Source of the DNA: Rhizobium sp. L1K21
GTDB taxonomy: Bacteria; Pseudomonadota; Alphaproteobacteria; Rhizobiales; Rhizobiaceae
Length of the DNA stretch: 64,000 bases
Assembly: GCF_024055895.1 (NCBI RefSeq)
Contig: NZ_JAMXLE010000002.1
Coordinates: 186,001 to 250,000, forward strand
Direction: 5' to 3'
In this document: in pieces, positions 34,389 through 42,788 of the stretch
How the letters are laid out: every line of letters begins with the position of its first letter
Position numbering within the stretch: the first letter of the stretch is position 1
The notes under the pieces: generated by a model
The model's input: the letters and a program-made list of their open reading frames with translations, nothing else
Database searches by the model: none
What the model was told of the DNA's origin: nothing
Made by a program: the position numbers and the translations under genes

Positions 34389-34556
34389 TGTCATAGGCCT
34401 GAGAGTTTTGCGGGCCTCACCTGAGACCTCACTTACACCGTCGGCGGAAGCCTTTTGAGCTTCACTTTTCAGAGTGTTTCCTTGATTGCGGTCCTTTTAC
34501 CTGAGAGTTTCCGGGGCGGTTGCTCCTTCGGTGCGACAATTGCCGTCTCTCCCGCA
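34384..34556 (-). ncRNA. Tandem glycine riboswitch in the dadA leader
   Basis: On the minus strand aptamer 1 has GCGGGAGAGAC, GCACCGAAGGAGCAA and GGAAACTCTCAGGTAAAAGG. Aptamer 2 has ACTCTGAAAAGTG, GCCGACGGTGTAAG and AAAACTCTCAGGC, then GACAGAGG. These are the conserved blocks of the two-aptamer gcvT-type glycine riboswitch in order, with the short linker between. It ends about 42 nt before the dadA start. Aptamer 2 has lower similarity in its P3 part. The remaining 34557-34774 is the divergent promoter region to tal and shows no gene. Confidence 0.88.
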
Positions 34557-34774
34557 ATGACGCAAATGATCTAGAAAACGACGCGTCTTGTCAAGTGGTG
34601 CAAAACCGCGCCCACATCAGAAATCCTATCCAGGCGATTGAAATCCCAGTCCCGCGTACCGAAATTGTCAGGGGAGCTCTTTTTTATTTCCCGCCGATGT
34701 TTTAACAACGGGCAACAAGGCGTCACCCGGCTCTTTACGCATTTCCTGAGAGTGACGCCGTATTGGAGGCACAA

Positions 34775-35731
34775 ATGACATCCAAACTCGAACAATTGCG
34801 CGAAATGACCACGGTTGTGGCCGATACCGGCGACATCCAGGCTGTCGCGCGCCTCAAACCGATCGATTGCACGACGAACCCGACGCTGGTTCTGAAGGCT
34901 ATTGGCACGGAGACTTTCAACGACGTTGTTGATGAAGCCATTTCCTGGGGCAAGAAATCGAACCTTTCCGGCGACGCTGCCGTGGCGGCAATCGCTGACC
35001 GCATGGCGATTTCCGTTGGCGCGGAACTTGTCAAACTCGTTCCCGGTCGCGTTTCCACCGAAGCCGATGCTGACCTCTCCTTCGATATCGAGGGTTCCGT
35101 TGCCAAGGGCCGCCAGATCATCAAGGCCTATGAAGAGCGCGGCATTGAACGCGAGCGCATTCTCATCAAGCTTGCATCGACATGGGAAGGCATCAAGGCT
35201 GCAGAGATCCTTCAGAAAGAGGGTATCGACTGCAACCTGACGCTGCTCTTTTCCATGGCACAGGCTGTGGCTTGCGCTGACGCCGGAGCCTTCCTGATTT
35301 CGCCTTTCGTTGGCCGTATCCTCGATTGGTACAAGAAATCGACCGGCGAAGACTATACTGCGGAAACCGATCCCGGTGTTCAGTCTGTGCACGCGATCTA
35401 CAACTACTATAAGGTTCACGGCATCGACACTGTCGTTATGGGCGCATCATTCCGCAATATCGGCGAGATTGAAGCGCTGGCCGGCTGCGACCGACTGACG
35501 ATCAGCCCGGCACTGATGGATGAACTTGCTGCCAGCGATGCCAAGCTGCCGCGCGTTCTCTCCCCTGAGAAGACCACGCCGGTCGACAAGATCAACATGG
35601 ATGAAAAGACCTTCCGCTGGATGATGAATGAAGATGCCATGGCGACGGAAAAACTCGCCGAAGGCATCCGCTCCTTTGCCAAGGATCTCGGCGCTCTGCG
35701 CGACATCGTGAAAAAGAAACTCGAAGCCTGA
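34775..35731 (+). CDS. tal: Transaldolase
   Basis: 318 residues from the ATG at 34775, with GGAGG at 34765-34769. TalB type: [11 protein letters not shown] near residue 34, the Schiff-base lysine K132 in [15 protein letters not shown] (same number as in E. coli TalB), and [20 protein letters not shown] then [12 protein letters not shown]. It transfers dihydroxyacetone units in the pentose phosphate pathway. It is monocistronic with its own terminator. Confidence 0.97.
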   Translation: MTSKLEQLREMTTVVADTGDIQAVARLKPIDCTTNPTLVLKAIGTETFNDVVDEAISWGKKSNLSGDAAVAAIADRMAISVGAELVKLVPGRVSTEADADLSFDIEGSVAKGRQIIKAYEERGIERERILIKLASTWEGIKAAEILQKEGIDCNLTLLFSMAQAVACADAGAFLISPFVGRILDWYKKSTGEDYTAETDPGVQSVHAIYNYYKVHGIDTVVMGASFRNIGEIEALAGCDRLTISPALMDELAASDAKLPRVLSPEKTTPVDKINMDEKTFRWMMNEDAMATEKLAEGIRSFAKDLGALRDIVKKKLEA

Positions 35732-35755
35732 TTTTCGGCTGTTTTCTTTAAAGAG

Positions 35756-35789
35756 CGCCCCGTTTTACTCGAAACGGGGCGTTTTGTTT
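35756..35789 (+). terminator. Rho-independent terminator of tal
   Basis: CGCCCCGTTT (35756-35765) pairs perfectly with AAACGGGGCG (35772-35781) around TACTCG, followed by TTTTGTTTT. It starts 24 bp after the tal stop codon. The remaining 35790-36005 contains no gene and should hold the promoter of the next gene. Confidence 0.9.
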
Positions 35790-36005
35790 TGTCTGCTTGG
35801 CGCTTCAAAGCCATGCAGAAACCAAATTGAGACAGAATTTCATCTTATTTTTCAAGGACCTGCGTACTAAAACGAGAATAGAAACAATTTTAGTGTTCCG
35901 TTTTAGAGCATCTCAAACCCTGCCTTCTATTGTGACCTCATCGGCAGAACCGACAAACGGGGGCCGCAAGAAGAAACACAAAGCTAACAGGACAGGGTTA
36001 GGTCA

Positions 36006-36557
36006 ATGTACAAGAAACTAGGACTGGCATTCGTCGCGGCGGTGGGTATGAGTCTTCTGACTGTTGCAGACGCAAGCGCGATCTCACTCGGTTCGGCAAG
36101 CCGCCAGCACAATTCCACTGCACGCAGCAATGCACCGCTGCAATTCCAGCTGTTCTGCCTGCAGAACCCGGCAGACTGCAGAAGCAGCGGACCGGCGAAG
36201 ATTTCATACACATCTAAGGTTCGCAAGCTGCTGACACAGGTCAATAGCCAAGTGAACCGTCAAATCAAACCGCGCCGGGAAAAGACGGACGTTTGGCAGA
36301 TTTCGACCCGCGAGGGTGATTGCGATGATTATGTGATGACCAAGCGCCACAAGCTGATGGCAGCCGGCATCCCCTCTTCCGCGCTTCGCATCGCGGTCGT
36401 GAAGACCAAGAAGGGTGCTGGCCATGCCGTTCTGGTCGTTAAAACCAGCGCTGGCGAACTGGTGCTCGACAATCTGCGCAAGAATATCGTTTCGCGCCAG
36501 GCAAGTGGATACCGCTATGTAACGGTATCGTCTGCCAACCCGATGCGCTGGAACTAA
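36006..36557 (+). CDS. Bacterial transglutaminase-like cysteine protease (BTLCP family), exported
   Basis: 183 residues with a signal peptide (LGLAFVAAVGMSLLTVADASA). The triad is C106 in GDCDDYVMTKRH, H140 in GHAVLVV and D155 in LVLDNL. Upstream are the family marks FCLQNPADC, VNSQVNRQIKPR and DVWQIS. BTLCPs are periplasmic or secreted and occur widely in alphaproteobacteria; substrates are mostly unknown. A GACAGGG ribosome-like site precedes the ATG. Confidence 0.92.
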   Translation: MYKKLGLAFVAAVGMSLLTVADASAISLGSASRQHNSTARSNAPLQFQLFCLQNPADCRSSGPAKISYTSKVRKLLTQVNSQVNRQIKPRREKTDVWQISTREGDCDDYVMTKRHKLMAAGIPSSALRIAVVKTKKGAGHAVLVVKTSAGELVLDNLRKNIVSRQASGYRYVTVSSANPMRWN

Positions 36558-36608
36558 CATATAACGAGAGCCGCGAGACCCGATGAATGGGCTCCTGCCA
36601 ACATCAGA

Positions 36609-36640
36609 CGACCCCGGAGATGCATTCCGGGGTCGCTTCG
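36609..36640 (+). terminator. Hairpin downstream of the BTLCP gene
   Basis: CGACCCCGGA (36609-36618) pairs with TCCGGGGTCG (36626-36635) around GATGCAT, a perfect 10-bp stem 51 bp after the stop codon. The following CTTCGTTTCC is only moderately T-rich, so termination is probable but not certain. Confidence 0.6.
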
Positions 36641-36844
36641 TTTCCAGCCAACTTTCTCTTTTCGAAACAAAAAATCCCGAAAAAGAACATTTCGATAAAA
36701 ATTTACAGAACCGCTTAAAGGGACACCAAGAAGTTTGCGCTAAAAGTGGGCACAAGGAGGCGGAAAGGCAACAGCCCGAACGCCTTCAGAACAACCAATA
36801 AAACAAGAACCGGGAAAGACCGGGCAAAGACAGGGATGTTCAAA

Positions 36845-37249
36845 ATGTTGGGTTACGCAAAACATATCGCCGCCGCTTTTCTGGCACTGGCAACCGTGAA
36901 TGCCGCGCCGGCCATGGCTTTCGGGCTTGGCAGCATGACGCGCACGGTCGGCATGAATGTGCAGTCGGAGATCGTTGTCGCCAAGACTGGCTCGATCCGT
37001 CCGAGCGTGGACAACAGAGTGTGCATGGGTGCGATTGCGCGCTGCGGCCCCAAGGAAAATCACTTTTCTGATTTCGTTGTTACCTTCCTGAATGTGAAGG
37101 CGCGCGAGATCGAGGCGGTACGCAAGGCCATCAGCGCCCAGGAGCAGGCCTACAGCTTTTCGCCGGTCTGGAACGTCATCGTTCCCTTTGAAAAGCCGGA
37201 GCTGAAGGACAATGCATCGCCCTTCATGATCCAGCAAATCTGGCTCTAA
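36845..37249 (+). CDS. Small exported protein resembling the N-terminal half of a BTLCP
   Basis: 134 residues from the ATG at 36845, which is nine bases after AGGG; an ATG 9 bp earlier touches the ribosome site. The signal peptide is HIAAAFLALATVNAAPAMA. The mature start FGLGSMTR, the pair CMGAIARC, the helix TFLNVKAREIEAVRKAI and SPVWNVIVPF align by eye with ISLGSASR, FCLQNPADC, LLTQVNSQVNRQI and DVWQIS of the neighbouring protease. The protein ends before any catalytic Cys, His or Asp. It may be a truncated paralogue or a non-catalytic partner. Confidence 0.65.
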   Translation: MLGYAKHIAAAFLALATVNAAPAMAFGLGSMTRTVGMNVQSEIVVAKTGSIRPSVDNRVCMGAIARCGPKENHFSDFVVTFLNVKAREIEAVRKAISAQEQAYSFSPVWNVIVPFEKPELKDNASPFMIQQIWL

Positions 37250-37268
37250 CCGCCGGATACCTTAATTA

Positions 37269-37874
37269 TCAGCAGTTGCCACCCTGTTTGAAACAGGCCT
37301 TATCCCGCCACACGCCTTTGCGCGTCTGGCGGGCTTTTTCCATGGCTGCGTTGAGGTCCTTGCTTGCGGGTGAGGCAAATGCGTGGCCGTTGGCGACGAT
37401 TTCGGCCTGAACGTTCTTCTGGCCGATTTCACAATCGCTGAGCCGGATCCCCTCGCCCTCCTGAACTGCAAGCGCGCAACGCAGCAACTGGCGGCTGAGA
37501 AGCCTGCCTGCAAACAACGTTGCTGCCCTTCCACAAGGCCAGCGAGACCCCGTGTCAGAGGCGCAAATCCTGTCTGCCGGCACAGGCTTGATACCGGCGA
37601 GAATATAACTCTTTCCACCGGCGCGAAATGTGGCGCTGTCTTCCATGGTGATCTGTTGCGGCAGGCGTTTGACGAAAAGACGCTCTTCCGCTTCACGCTT
37701 TTCGGCCGTGCTGTCAGGCGGCGGCAGGCGTTCATAATTCTGCTTCGACCGATCAATGCGAACGGGTTTGGTGGTCCAGGGTGACTCCTGTGCTCCGACA
37801 AATGCGGGAGAGACGGTAGTCATAACCGTCAGCAATAGGGGCAGGATTTGCTTCAGGGAAAGTGATATCTTCAT
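37269..37874 (-). CDS. Exported thermonuclease-like (SNase-fold) protein, probably inactive
   Basis: 201 residues with signal peptide (QILPLLLTVMTTVSPAFVGA). ICASDTGSRWPCGRAATLFA, LSDCEIGQKNVQAEIVANGH and KARQTRKGVWRD follow the cysteine and helix pattern of exported SNase-like proteins in rhizobia. The acidic residues normally found after the AGI strand (A-P-E) are replaced by KPVPADR, so the catalytic site appears lost. Cysteines suggest disulfides. Convergent with the preceding small gene. Confidence 0.7.
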   Translation of the reverse strand: MKISLSLKQILPLLLTVMTTVSPAFVGAQESPWTTKPVRIDRSKQNYERLPPPDSTAEKREAEERLFVKRLPQQITMEDSATFRAGGKSYILAGIKPVPADRICASDTGSRWPCGRAATLFAGRLLSRQLLRCALAVQEGEGIRLSDCEIGQKNVQAEIVANGHAFASPASKDLNAAMEKARQTRKGVWRDKACFKQGGNC

Positions 37875-38025
37875 TTAGCGGCGGGCCGTTTCCAACGGGT
37901 TCGAACTAAATGGAAGGCTAAGGCCATCGGAGCGCAGTGACAATGACCGATTGAGGCTTTCGCTCCTGTTGAAGCCTATCTCCGGTTATCCTACATGTGG
38001 TCAAACACACCAGGAGAATGACGAC

Positions 38026-38733
38026 ATGGTTTTCGAAGCGGCGCGGCTGGCATTCATCAACCTCTTTGCTTCTGAAACACGCGGCGTTTTCTGGAAGGTT
38101 CTGGGCCTGACACTGGCGGCGCTGCTGGTTGTGTGGATATTGATCCGCAAGATCTTCATCTGGCTGGCCCTGCCCTGGCTGGAGCAGCTGGTTCCCGGCA
38201 TACCCGAATGGGCGGGCTGGATCGGGTTCGTTCTCGGTATTGTCGCGAGCATTGGTTTGGCGCTGGCGCTGGCGCTGTTGATTTCCCCGGTGACGGCGGC
38301 AATTGCGGGCTTGTTTCTCGATGATGTGGCAGAGGTTGTGGAGCAGCGCGACTATCCGCAAGACCAGCCGGGGGTTGCCATGCCACTCGGTCAATCCATC
38401 ATCTCTGCACTCAGCTTTTTCGGCATTGTTGTGCTCGGCAATCTCATTGCGCTGCTCATGCTTCTCATTCCAGGCATCAATCTCATCGCCTTCTTTCTGG
38501 TGAACGGCTATCTGCTCGGGCGGGAGTTTTTCGAGTTTGCCGCCATGCGTTACCGCTCGATCCACGACGCAAAGGCGTTTCGTCGGCAGAACCGGGGAAC
38601 GGTTCTTATGGGCGGATTTGTGATTGCCGGCTTTCTGGCGATTCCGCTGCTCAACCTGTTGACCCCGCTGTTTGCCGCAGGCCTGATGGTGCATCTCTAC
38701 AAGATGCTCAATCGCGAGCAACAAATCGTATAA
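38026..38733 (+). CDS. EI24/CysZ-family membrane protein
   Basis: 235 residues from the ATG at 38026 with CAGGAG upstream. There are about four to six hydrophobic segments, e.g. WKVLGLTLAALLVVWILI, GFVLGIVASIGLALALALLI and FFGIVVLGNLIALLMLLIPG. LDDVAEVVEQRDYP and NGYLLGREFFEFAAMRY are typical of the CysZ/EI24 family, whose E. coli member takes up sulfate. The substrate here is not established. Confidence 0.85.
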   Translation: MVFEAARLAFINLFASETRGVFWKVLGLTLAALLVVWILIRKIFIWLALPWLEQLVPGIPEWAGWIGFVLGIVASIGLALALALLISPVTAAIAGLFLDDVAEVVEQRDYPQDQPGVAMPLGQSIISALSFFGIVVLGNLIALLMLLIPGINLIAFFLVNGYLLGREFFEFAAMRYRSIHDAKAFRRQNRGTVLMGGFVIAGFLAIPLLNLLTPLFAAGLMVHLYKMLNREQQIV

Positions 38734-38794
38734 AATCAACGTCTTCGATTGCAATTCGCCTGTCGATATCTATTGTATCGAAGAGGAGAATTTT

Positions 38795-39502
38795 ATGACG
38801 ACACTTGTTTTGATCCCGGGCCTGGTGTCCGATGAAATCATCTGGAAACCGCTGGCGGATGCTGCGCGCCCGCATATGCCGGTTTATGATGCGCTGCCCA
38901 CGGACAAGGCGACGATCCCCGATATGGCAGCGTCGATCCTGGAGGCTGTCGATGGCGATCTGATTGCTGTTGGACATTCGCTGGGTGGGCGCATTGCCAT
39001 GGAACTTGCTCATCAAGCTCCCGAACGGGTTAAGGGTCTGGTGCTTGCCAACACGGGCCACCATCCTCTTTCTGAAGGCGAAACACCGAAGCGTCAGCAG
39101 AAGATCGATCTTGGAAACGAAGATATGGCCAAGCTCGCCGCAGAGTGGCTGCCGCCGATGCTGGACCCTGCGCGGGTGAGCGACACGGCGCTGGTTGCGG
39201 AGCTGACCGCCATGGTGCTGCGCGCGGGACCTGAGGTCCACGAGCGGCAAATCCGCGCGCTGATGGCGCGACCGGATGCCGGGGCTTATCTTAGCGACAT
39301 CACCTGCCCGGTTCTGCTGATTGCTGCGTATCAGGACAAGTGGAGCCCGGTTTCCCAGCATGAGGAAATCGCCGAAGCACTCGGTGGCGAAAGCGACATG
39401 GCGATCATTGACAATGCGGGGCATTTTGCACCGGTGGAGCAGCCTGACGCGGTCGTCAGTGCCACCATGGGCTGGCTGAAGCGCAGGTTCGAGATCGGTT
39501 GA
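38795..39502 (+). CDS. Alpha/beta hydrolase
   Basis: 235 residues. The nucleophile elbow is GHSLGGRIAMELAHQ (serine near residue 60), the acid lies near LIAAYQDKWSPVSQHEE, and the histidine is in NAGHFAPVEQP. No signal peptide; the substrate is unknown. It is followed after 9 bp by a YciI-like gene, so the two form a small operon. GAGGAG precedes the ATG. Confidence 0.9.
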   Translation: MTTLVLIPGLVSDEIIWKPLADAARPHMPVYDALPTDKATIPDMAASILEAVDGDLIAVGHSLGGRIAMELAHQAPERVKGLVLANTGHHPLSEGETPKRQQKIDLGNEDMAKLAAEWLPPMLDPARVSDTALVAELTAMVLRAGPEVHERQIRALMARPDAGAYLSDITCPVLLIAAYQDKWSPVSQHEEIAEALGGESDMAIIDNAGHFAPVEQPDAVVSATMGWLKRRFEIG

Positions 39503-39511
39503 GGCGTACTC

Positions 39512-39835
39512 ATGTTTTTTCTCATGACTTGTGAACATCATCCCAATAAGGACGCTGCGCGCGACGAACACAGGCCGAAACATCGCGAATGGGTGCGCTC
39601 GGGCGGCGATGGCGTGGCCGTTGTGCTCGTTGGCTCAGCAACATTGAATGATGACGGCACGACGCGAGGCAATTTCGGCATTCTGGAGGCCGAAAGCCTT
39701 GAAAAGGCGATGGCCTTTGCCGAGGGTGATCCGTTTGCCAAGGCAGGGATCGTGAAGGTGATCTCCATGACGCCGCTGCCGGACACGTTTCAGGCGCACA
39801 GGATCAGTGATCCGATGACGGTGCGGCAGGGCTGA
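39512..39835 (+). CDS. YciI-like (YCII domain) protein
   Basis: 107 residues. The domain starts MFFLMTCEHHPNKDAARDEH and includes HREWVRSGG, LNDDGTTRGNFGILEAESLE and FAEGDPFAKAGIVKVISMTP, the usual H...G...D-P-F pattern of the family. YCII proteins have a ferredoxin-like fold and some catalyse dehalogenation or dechlorination. It is cotranscribed with the alpha/beta hydrolase gene. Confidence 0.9.
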   Translation: MFFLMTCEHHPNKDAARDEHRPKHREWVRSGGDGVAVVLVGSATLNDDGTTRGNFGILEAESLEKAMAFAEGDPFAKAGIVKVISMTPLPDTFQAHRISDPMTVRQG

Positions 39836-39856
39836 ACATCAAATAATGGAAACATC

Positions 39857-39886
39857 AAAGGGGGCCGATCAGACAGGCCCCTTTTT
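39857..39886. terminator. Bidirectional terminator between the yciI-like gene and dctM
   Basis: AAAGGGGGCC (39857-39866) pairs with GGCCCCTTT (39876-39884, one G unpaired), followed by TT on the plus strand. On the minus strand the stem ends in TTT. It separates two convergent genes and starts 4 bp from the dctM stop on the other strand. Confidence 0.75.
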
Positions 39887-39889
39887 GTA

Positions 39890-41194
39890 TCAGTTGATCA
39901 TTGTATTTGGCAGGTAGAGCGATATTTGCGGGAAGGCCACCAACAGGGCCAGCGTAACCAGCATTGCCAGCCAGAAAGGCAAGACGCCTTTGAAGATATC
40001 GCTGAGTGGCACATCCGGTGCGACGGACTTCACAATAAACACGTTCACCCCAACCGGCGGCGAAATCAGCCCCATTTCCAACGTCAGAACCACAAGAACG
40101 CCGAACCAGATCGGATCATAGCCGAGTGCCGTAATGACCGGGAAGAAGATCGGCATGGTGAGCACGATCATGGCGAAGCCTTCGAGGAAGCAGCCGAGAA
40201 CCATGTAGGTGAGCAGGATCAAGGCCAGGACGCCGATGGCCGGGATATCGAGCCCGCCCAGAAAATCGCCCACGGCCTGCGGTATATGGCTCAAAGCGAG
40301 GAACGGGTTGATCATATGCGCGGAGATGAGGATCAGCATCACCGTGGCCGTAGTGACAACGGATTCCTTCGACGCGGTCCAAAGGGATTTCAGATCGAGT
40401 GTGCGGGTAATGATACCTAAGATGATCATCAGCCCGGCACCGACGGCGGCAGCTTCCACAGGCGAGAAAAAGCCGCCGTAAATGCCACCGATGGTGAGCG
40501 CGATGATGCCCAGAATGGGGGTTGAGTCAGCGAGCGCCTTGACCTTCTCGCTGATGCTTGTGCGCGGCCCTGCCGGGCCATAGGCCGGATTGATGTAGCA
40601 GAGCAGGCTGATCATGAGCATGAAGACCACGAGAAGCAGGACGCCCGGTAGAACGCCTGCCAGGAAGAGCCGCCCAATCGATTCCTGCGTCAGGATCGCG
40701 TAAATCACAAAGCCGGTGGATGGCGGGATCAGGATGCCGAGCGTGCCGCCCGCTGCCACGACACCGGTTGACAGACGCGGGCTGTAGGAAAAACGCTTCA
40801 TTTCGGCAAGCGACACTTTGCCCATGGTCAGTGCTGCCGCAACCGAAGAACCGGAAAGGGCAGCAAACCCGCCGCAGCCTATGACCGTTGCCAGGGCGAG
40901 ACCGCCCTTCAGATGGCCGATGATGACATAGGCAGCGTCATAAAGCCTTCGGCTCATGCCAGTGACGGCGGCGACATTGCCCATGAGAATGAAGAGCGGC
41001 ACCACCACCAGTTCGGCAGACGTGGAAAGCGTGAAGGTTTCCGAGGCCAGCAGGCTGAGGCCGGAATTGGCACCATCAATGGCAACGATGCCACCGAAGC
41101 CCACGAGAAACATGGAAAAGGCCACGGGAACCCGCAGCACCAGGAGAACAACCAGAATGGCCATTCCGGCAACGCCGATTGCAAAGGGGCTCAT
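39890..41194 (-). CDS. dctM: TRAP transporter large membrane subunit (DctM)
   Basis: 434 residues, about 12 hydrophobic spans. Family marks include LFILMGNVAAVTGMSRRLYD, SGSSVAAALTMGKVSLAEMK and GILIPPSTGFVIYAILT. It moves substrate with sodium coupling together with DctQ. The start codon overlaps the dctQ stop. It is the last gene of the demethylase/TRAP operon. Confidence 0.95.
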   Translation of the reverse strand: MSPFAIGVAGMAILVVLLVLRVPVAFSMFLVGFGGIVAIDGANSGLSLLASETFTLSTSAELVVVPLFILMGNVAAVTGMSRRLYDAAYVIIGHLKGGLALATVIGCGGFAALSGSSVAAALTMGKVSLAEMKRFSYSPRLSTGVVAAGGTLGILIPPSTGFVIYAILTQESIGRLFLAGVLPGVLLLVVFMLMISLLCYINPAYGPAGPRTSISEKVKALADSTPILGIIALTIGGIYGGFFSPVEAAAVGAGLMIILGIITRTLDLKSLWTASKESVVTTATVMLILISAHMINPFLALSHIPQAVGDFLGGLDIPAIGVLALILLTYMVLGCFLEGFAMIVLTMPIFFPVITALGYDPIWFGVLVVLTLEMGLISPPVGVNVFIVKSVAPDVPLSDIFKGVLPFWLAMLVTLALLVAFPQISLYLPNTMIN

Positions 41195-41685
41195 GCGTGT
41201 TGCTCCCTCTTGCGGGCCAGCATCTCAAAGGCCCTGAGCAGCATGGCAAAAGACGTGATTACGCTGAATGCGCATAGCGCCCACTGGAACCATGCCTTGG
41301 GCAGGCCAATGACATTGGTGGCGAGGTTTAGCATCAAGGAAATTTGCGAGGACTGATAGACCGTCCAGGCAATGCCGGCGAAAATGGCAGCACCTGCCAG
41401 TGCGGAAAAAACATCCGAAGATCGGTTCAGCCAAGCTGGAAACTGTTCTTCGAAAATATCCACGGCCACATGCGCTCTCAGTTTGTCGGCCATGGCCATG
41501 CCGCCGAAAACGACGATGGACATGGTCATTTCGGAAAGGTCCTGCGCGCCATAAAGCGGCGTGTTGAAAAGCCGGCCAGTGACGTCCACCAGAATGACGG
41601 CGACCTCAAAGATCAGACCTGCAGAACCAATGACGGCAGACAGGTTGATCAACCTGTCTGCCCAACGCGCCAGGAACGCATACAT
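41191..41685 (-). CDS. dctQ: TRAP transporter small membrane subunit (DctQ)
   Basis: 164 residues with four predicted spans (AVIGSAGLIFEVAVILVDVT, TMSIVVFGGMAMADKLRAHV, FSALAGAAIFAGIAWTVYQS, WALCAFSVITSFAMLLRAFE). The R-A-H-V motif after span 2 is typical of DctQ. It overlaps dctM by a few bases and follows dctP by 6 bp. Confidence 0.93.
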   Translation of the reverse strand: MYAFLARWADRLINLSAVIGSAGLIFEVAVILVDVTGRLFNTPLYGAQDLSEMTMSIVVFGGMAMADKLRAHVAVDIFEEQFPAWLNRSSDVFSALAGAAIFAGIAWTVYQSSQISLMLNLATNVIGLPKAWFQWALCAFSVITSFAMLLRAFEMLARKREQHA

Positions 41686-41691
41686 AAAGGC

Positions 41692-42681
41692 TTACTTTCC
41701 TTGCATCGCCGCCAGGACATCCTCGGCGCCGAGTTCCTTCACGATGGATTCAGTCACGGGAAGCGTGAGTGCACCAAAGGCTTCCGCTTCTTCAGGGGAA
41801 AGCTCGACCACGGTCTTGTTGCTGTCGCCCTTGACGGCTGCGATTGCATCGTCGCCACGCGCATTCCAGGTTTCTTCCGCATGTTTGGAAAGGCCAAAGC
41901 CGCTATTGTCGTCAACGGCTTTCTTGAATTCGTCGGAGAGACCATCGTAACGGCCCTGGTTCATGACGAGATAGAAGCCGACCGTGCCGAGCGGCGCACC
42001 CACGGTGTAGCTGTTGGCCACTTCGTTGAGCTTGAAATCGAGAATGGCGCTTGAACCGGTAACGATACCATCAATGAGGCCGGTCTGGAGTGCGTTGTAC
42101 ATTTCCGTTGCCGGCATCTGAACGGGCGTTGCGCCAAGCGCTTCCAGCACCTTGCCCTGGGCGGAGCCGGAAACGCGGATCTTGAGACCCTTCACATCGT
42201 CAGGCGTGCGGATTTCCTTGTCTTTCATGATGAAGACATTCGGTTCGGATACCCAAAGCGCCAGCGGCTTGGTGCCGGGGAACTCGTCCTTGAGGTATTT
42301 GTCGTAAGCATTCCAGATCATCTCGTAGCCGGGCTTTTCGCCAACGACGCCGGGAAGTTCGGAAATCATGGTCTTCTGGAACTGTGATGAAGTGTAGCCT
42401 TCGAGACCCCAGGTGATGTCTGCAACACCTTGAAGCGCGCGGACATATTGCTCGACCGGACCTTTGCCCAGTTCGCCACCGGGATAGACCTGAATGGTCA
42501 GTTCGCCATTGGTGGCGTCCTTCAGACCATTGGAAAGCGGATCGACCACAGCCTTGGTGATGATATGTGCCGGGGGTACGAAATGGGCAAGCTTGAGAAC
42601 TTCGGCTGCGCTGGCACCAGCAAGCGGTGCTGCGGCCATGACTGCGCCGGCCAGAAGTGAAACGAACTTATTACGATACAT
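41692..42681 (-). CDS. dctP: TRAP transporter substrate-binding protein (DctP family)
   Basis: 329 residues from the ATG at 42681 with GGGAGGA upstream. Signal peptide (FVSLLAGAVMAAAPLAGASA). The DctP fold shows LAHFVPPAHIITKAVVDPLS at the start and KGLKIRVSGSAQGKVLEALG with the ligand arginine (about residue 160). DctP proteins bind mainly organic acids through this arginine, so a carboxylate ligand is likely. It follows the demethylase-like gene after an intercistronic hairpin. Confidence 0.93.
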   Translation of the reverse strand: MYRNKFVSLLAGAVMAAAPLAGASAAEVLKLAHFVPPAHIITKAVVDPLSNGLKDATNGELTIQVYPGGELGKGPVEQYVRALQGVADITWGLEGYTSSQFQKTMISELPGVVGEKPGYEMIWNAYDKYLKDEFPGTKPLALWVSEPNVFIMKDKEIRTPDDVKGLKIRVSGSAQGKVLEALGATPVQMPATEMYNALQTGLIDGIVTGSSAILDFKLNEVANSYTVGAPLGTVGFYLVMNQGRYDGLSDEFKKAVDDNSGFGLSKHAEETWNARGDDAIAAVKGDSNKTVVELSPEEAEAFGALTLPVTESIVKELGAEDVLAAMQGK

Positions 42682-42748
42682 GATTTCCTCCCATGAGATC
42701 ATTATCAAGCGGCCATTTCCTCCGGGCCGCCTGATTGAATGTCATTTG

Positions 42749-42782
42749 CAGCCGCATGGGGAACATCCGCCCCATGCGGCTG
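42749..42782 (-). repeat. 13-bp intercistronic hairpin between the demethylase-like gene and dctP
   Basis: CAGCCGCATGGGG (42749-42761) pairs perfectly with CCCCATGCGGCTG (42770-42782) around an 8-nt loop. On the transcribed minus strand it is followed by CAAATGAC, with no T-run. It probably partly terminates or protects the upstream mRNA. Confidence 0.6.
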
Positions 42783-42788
42783 AAGGTC

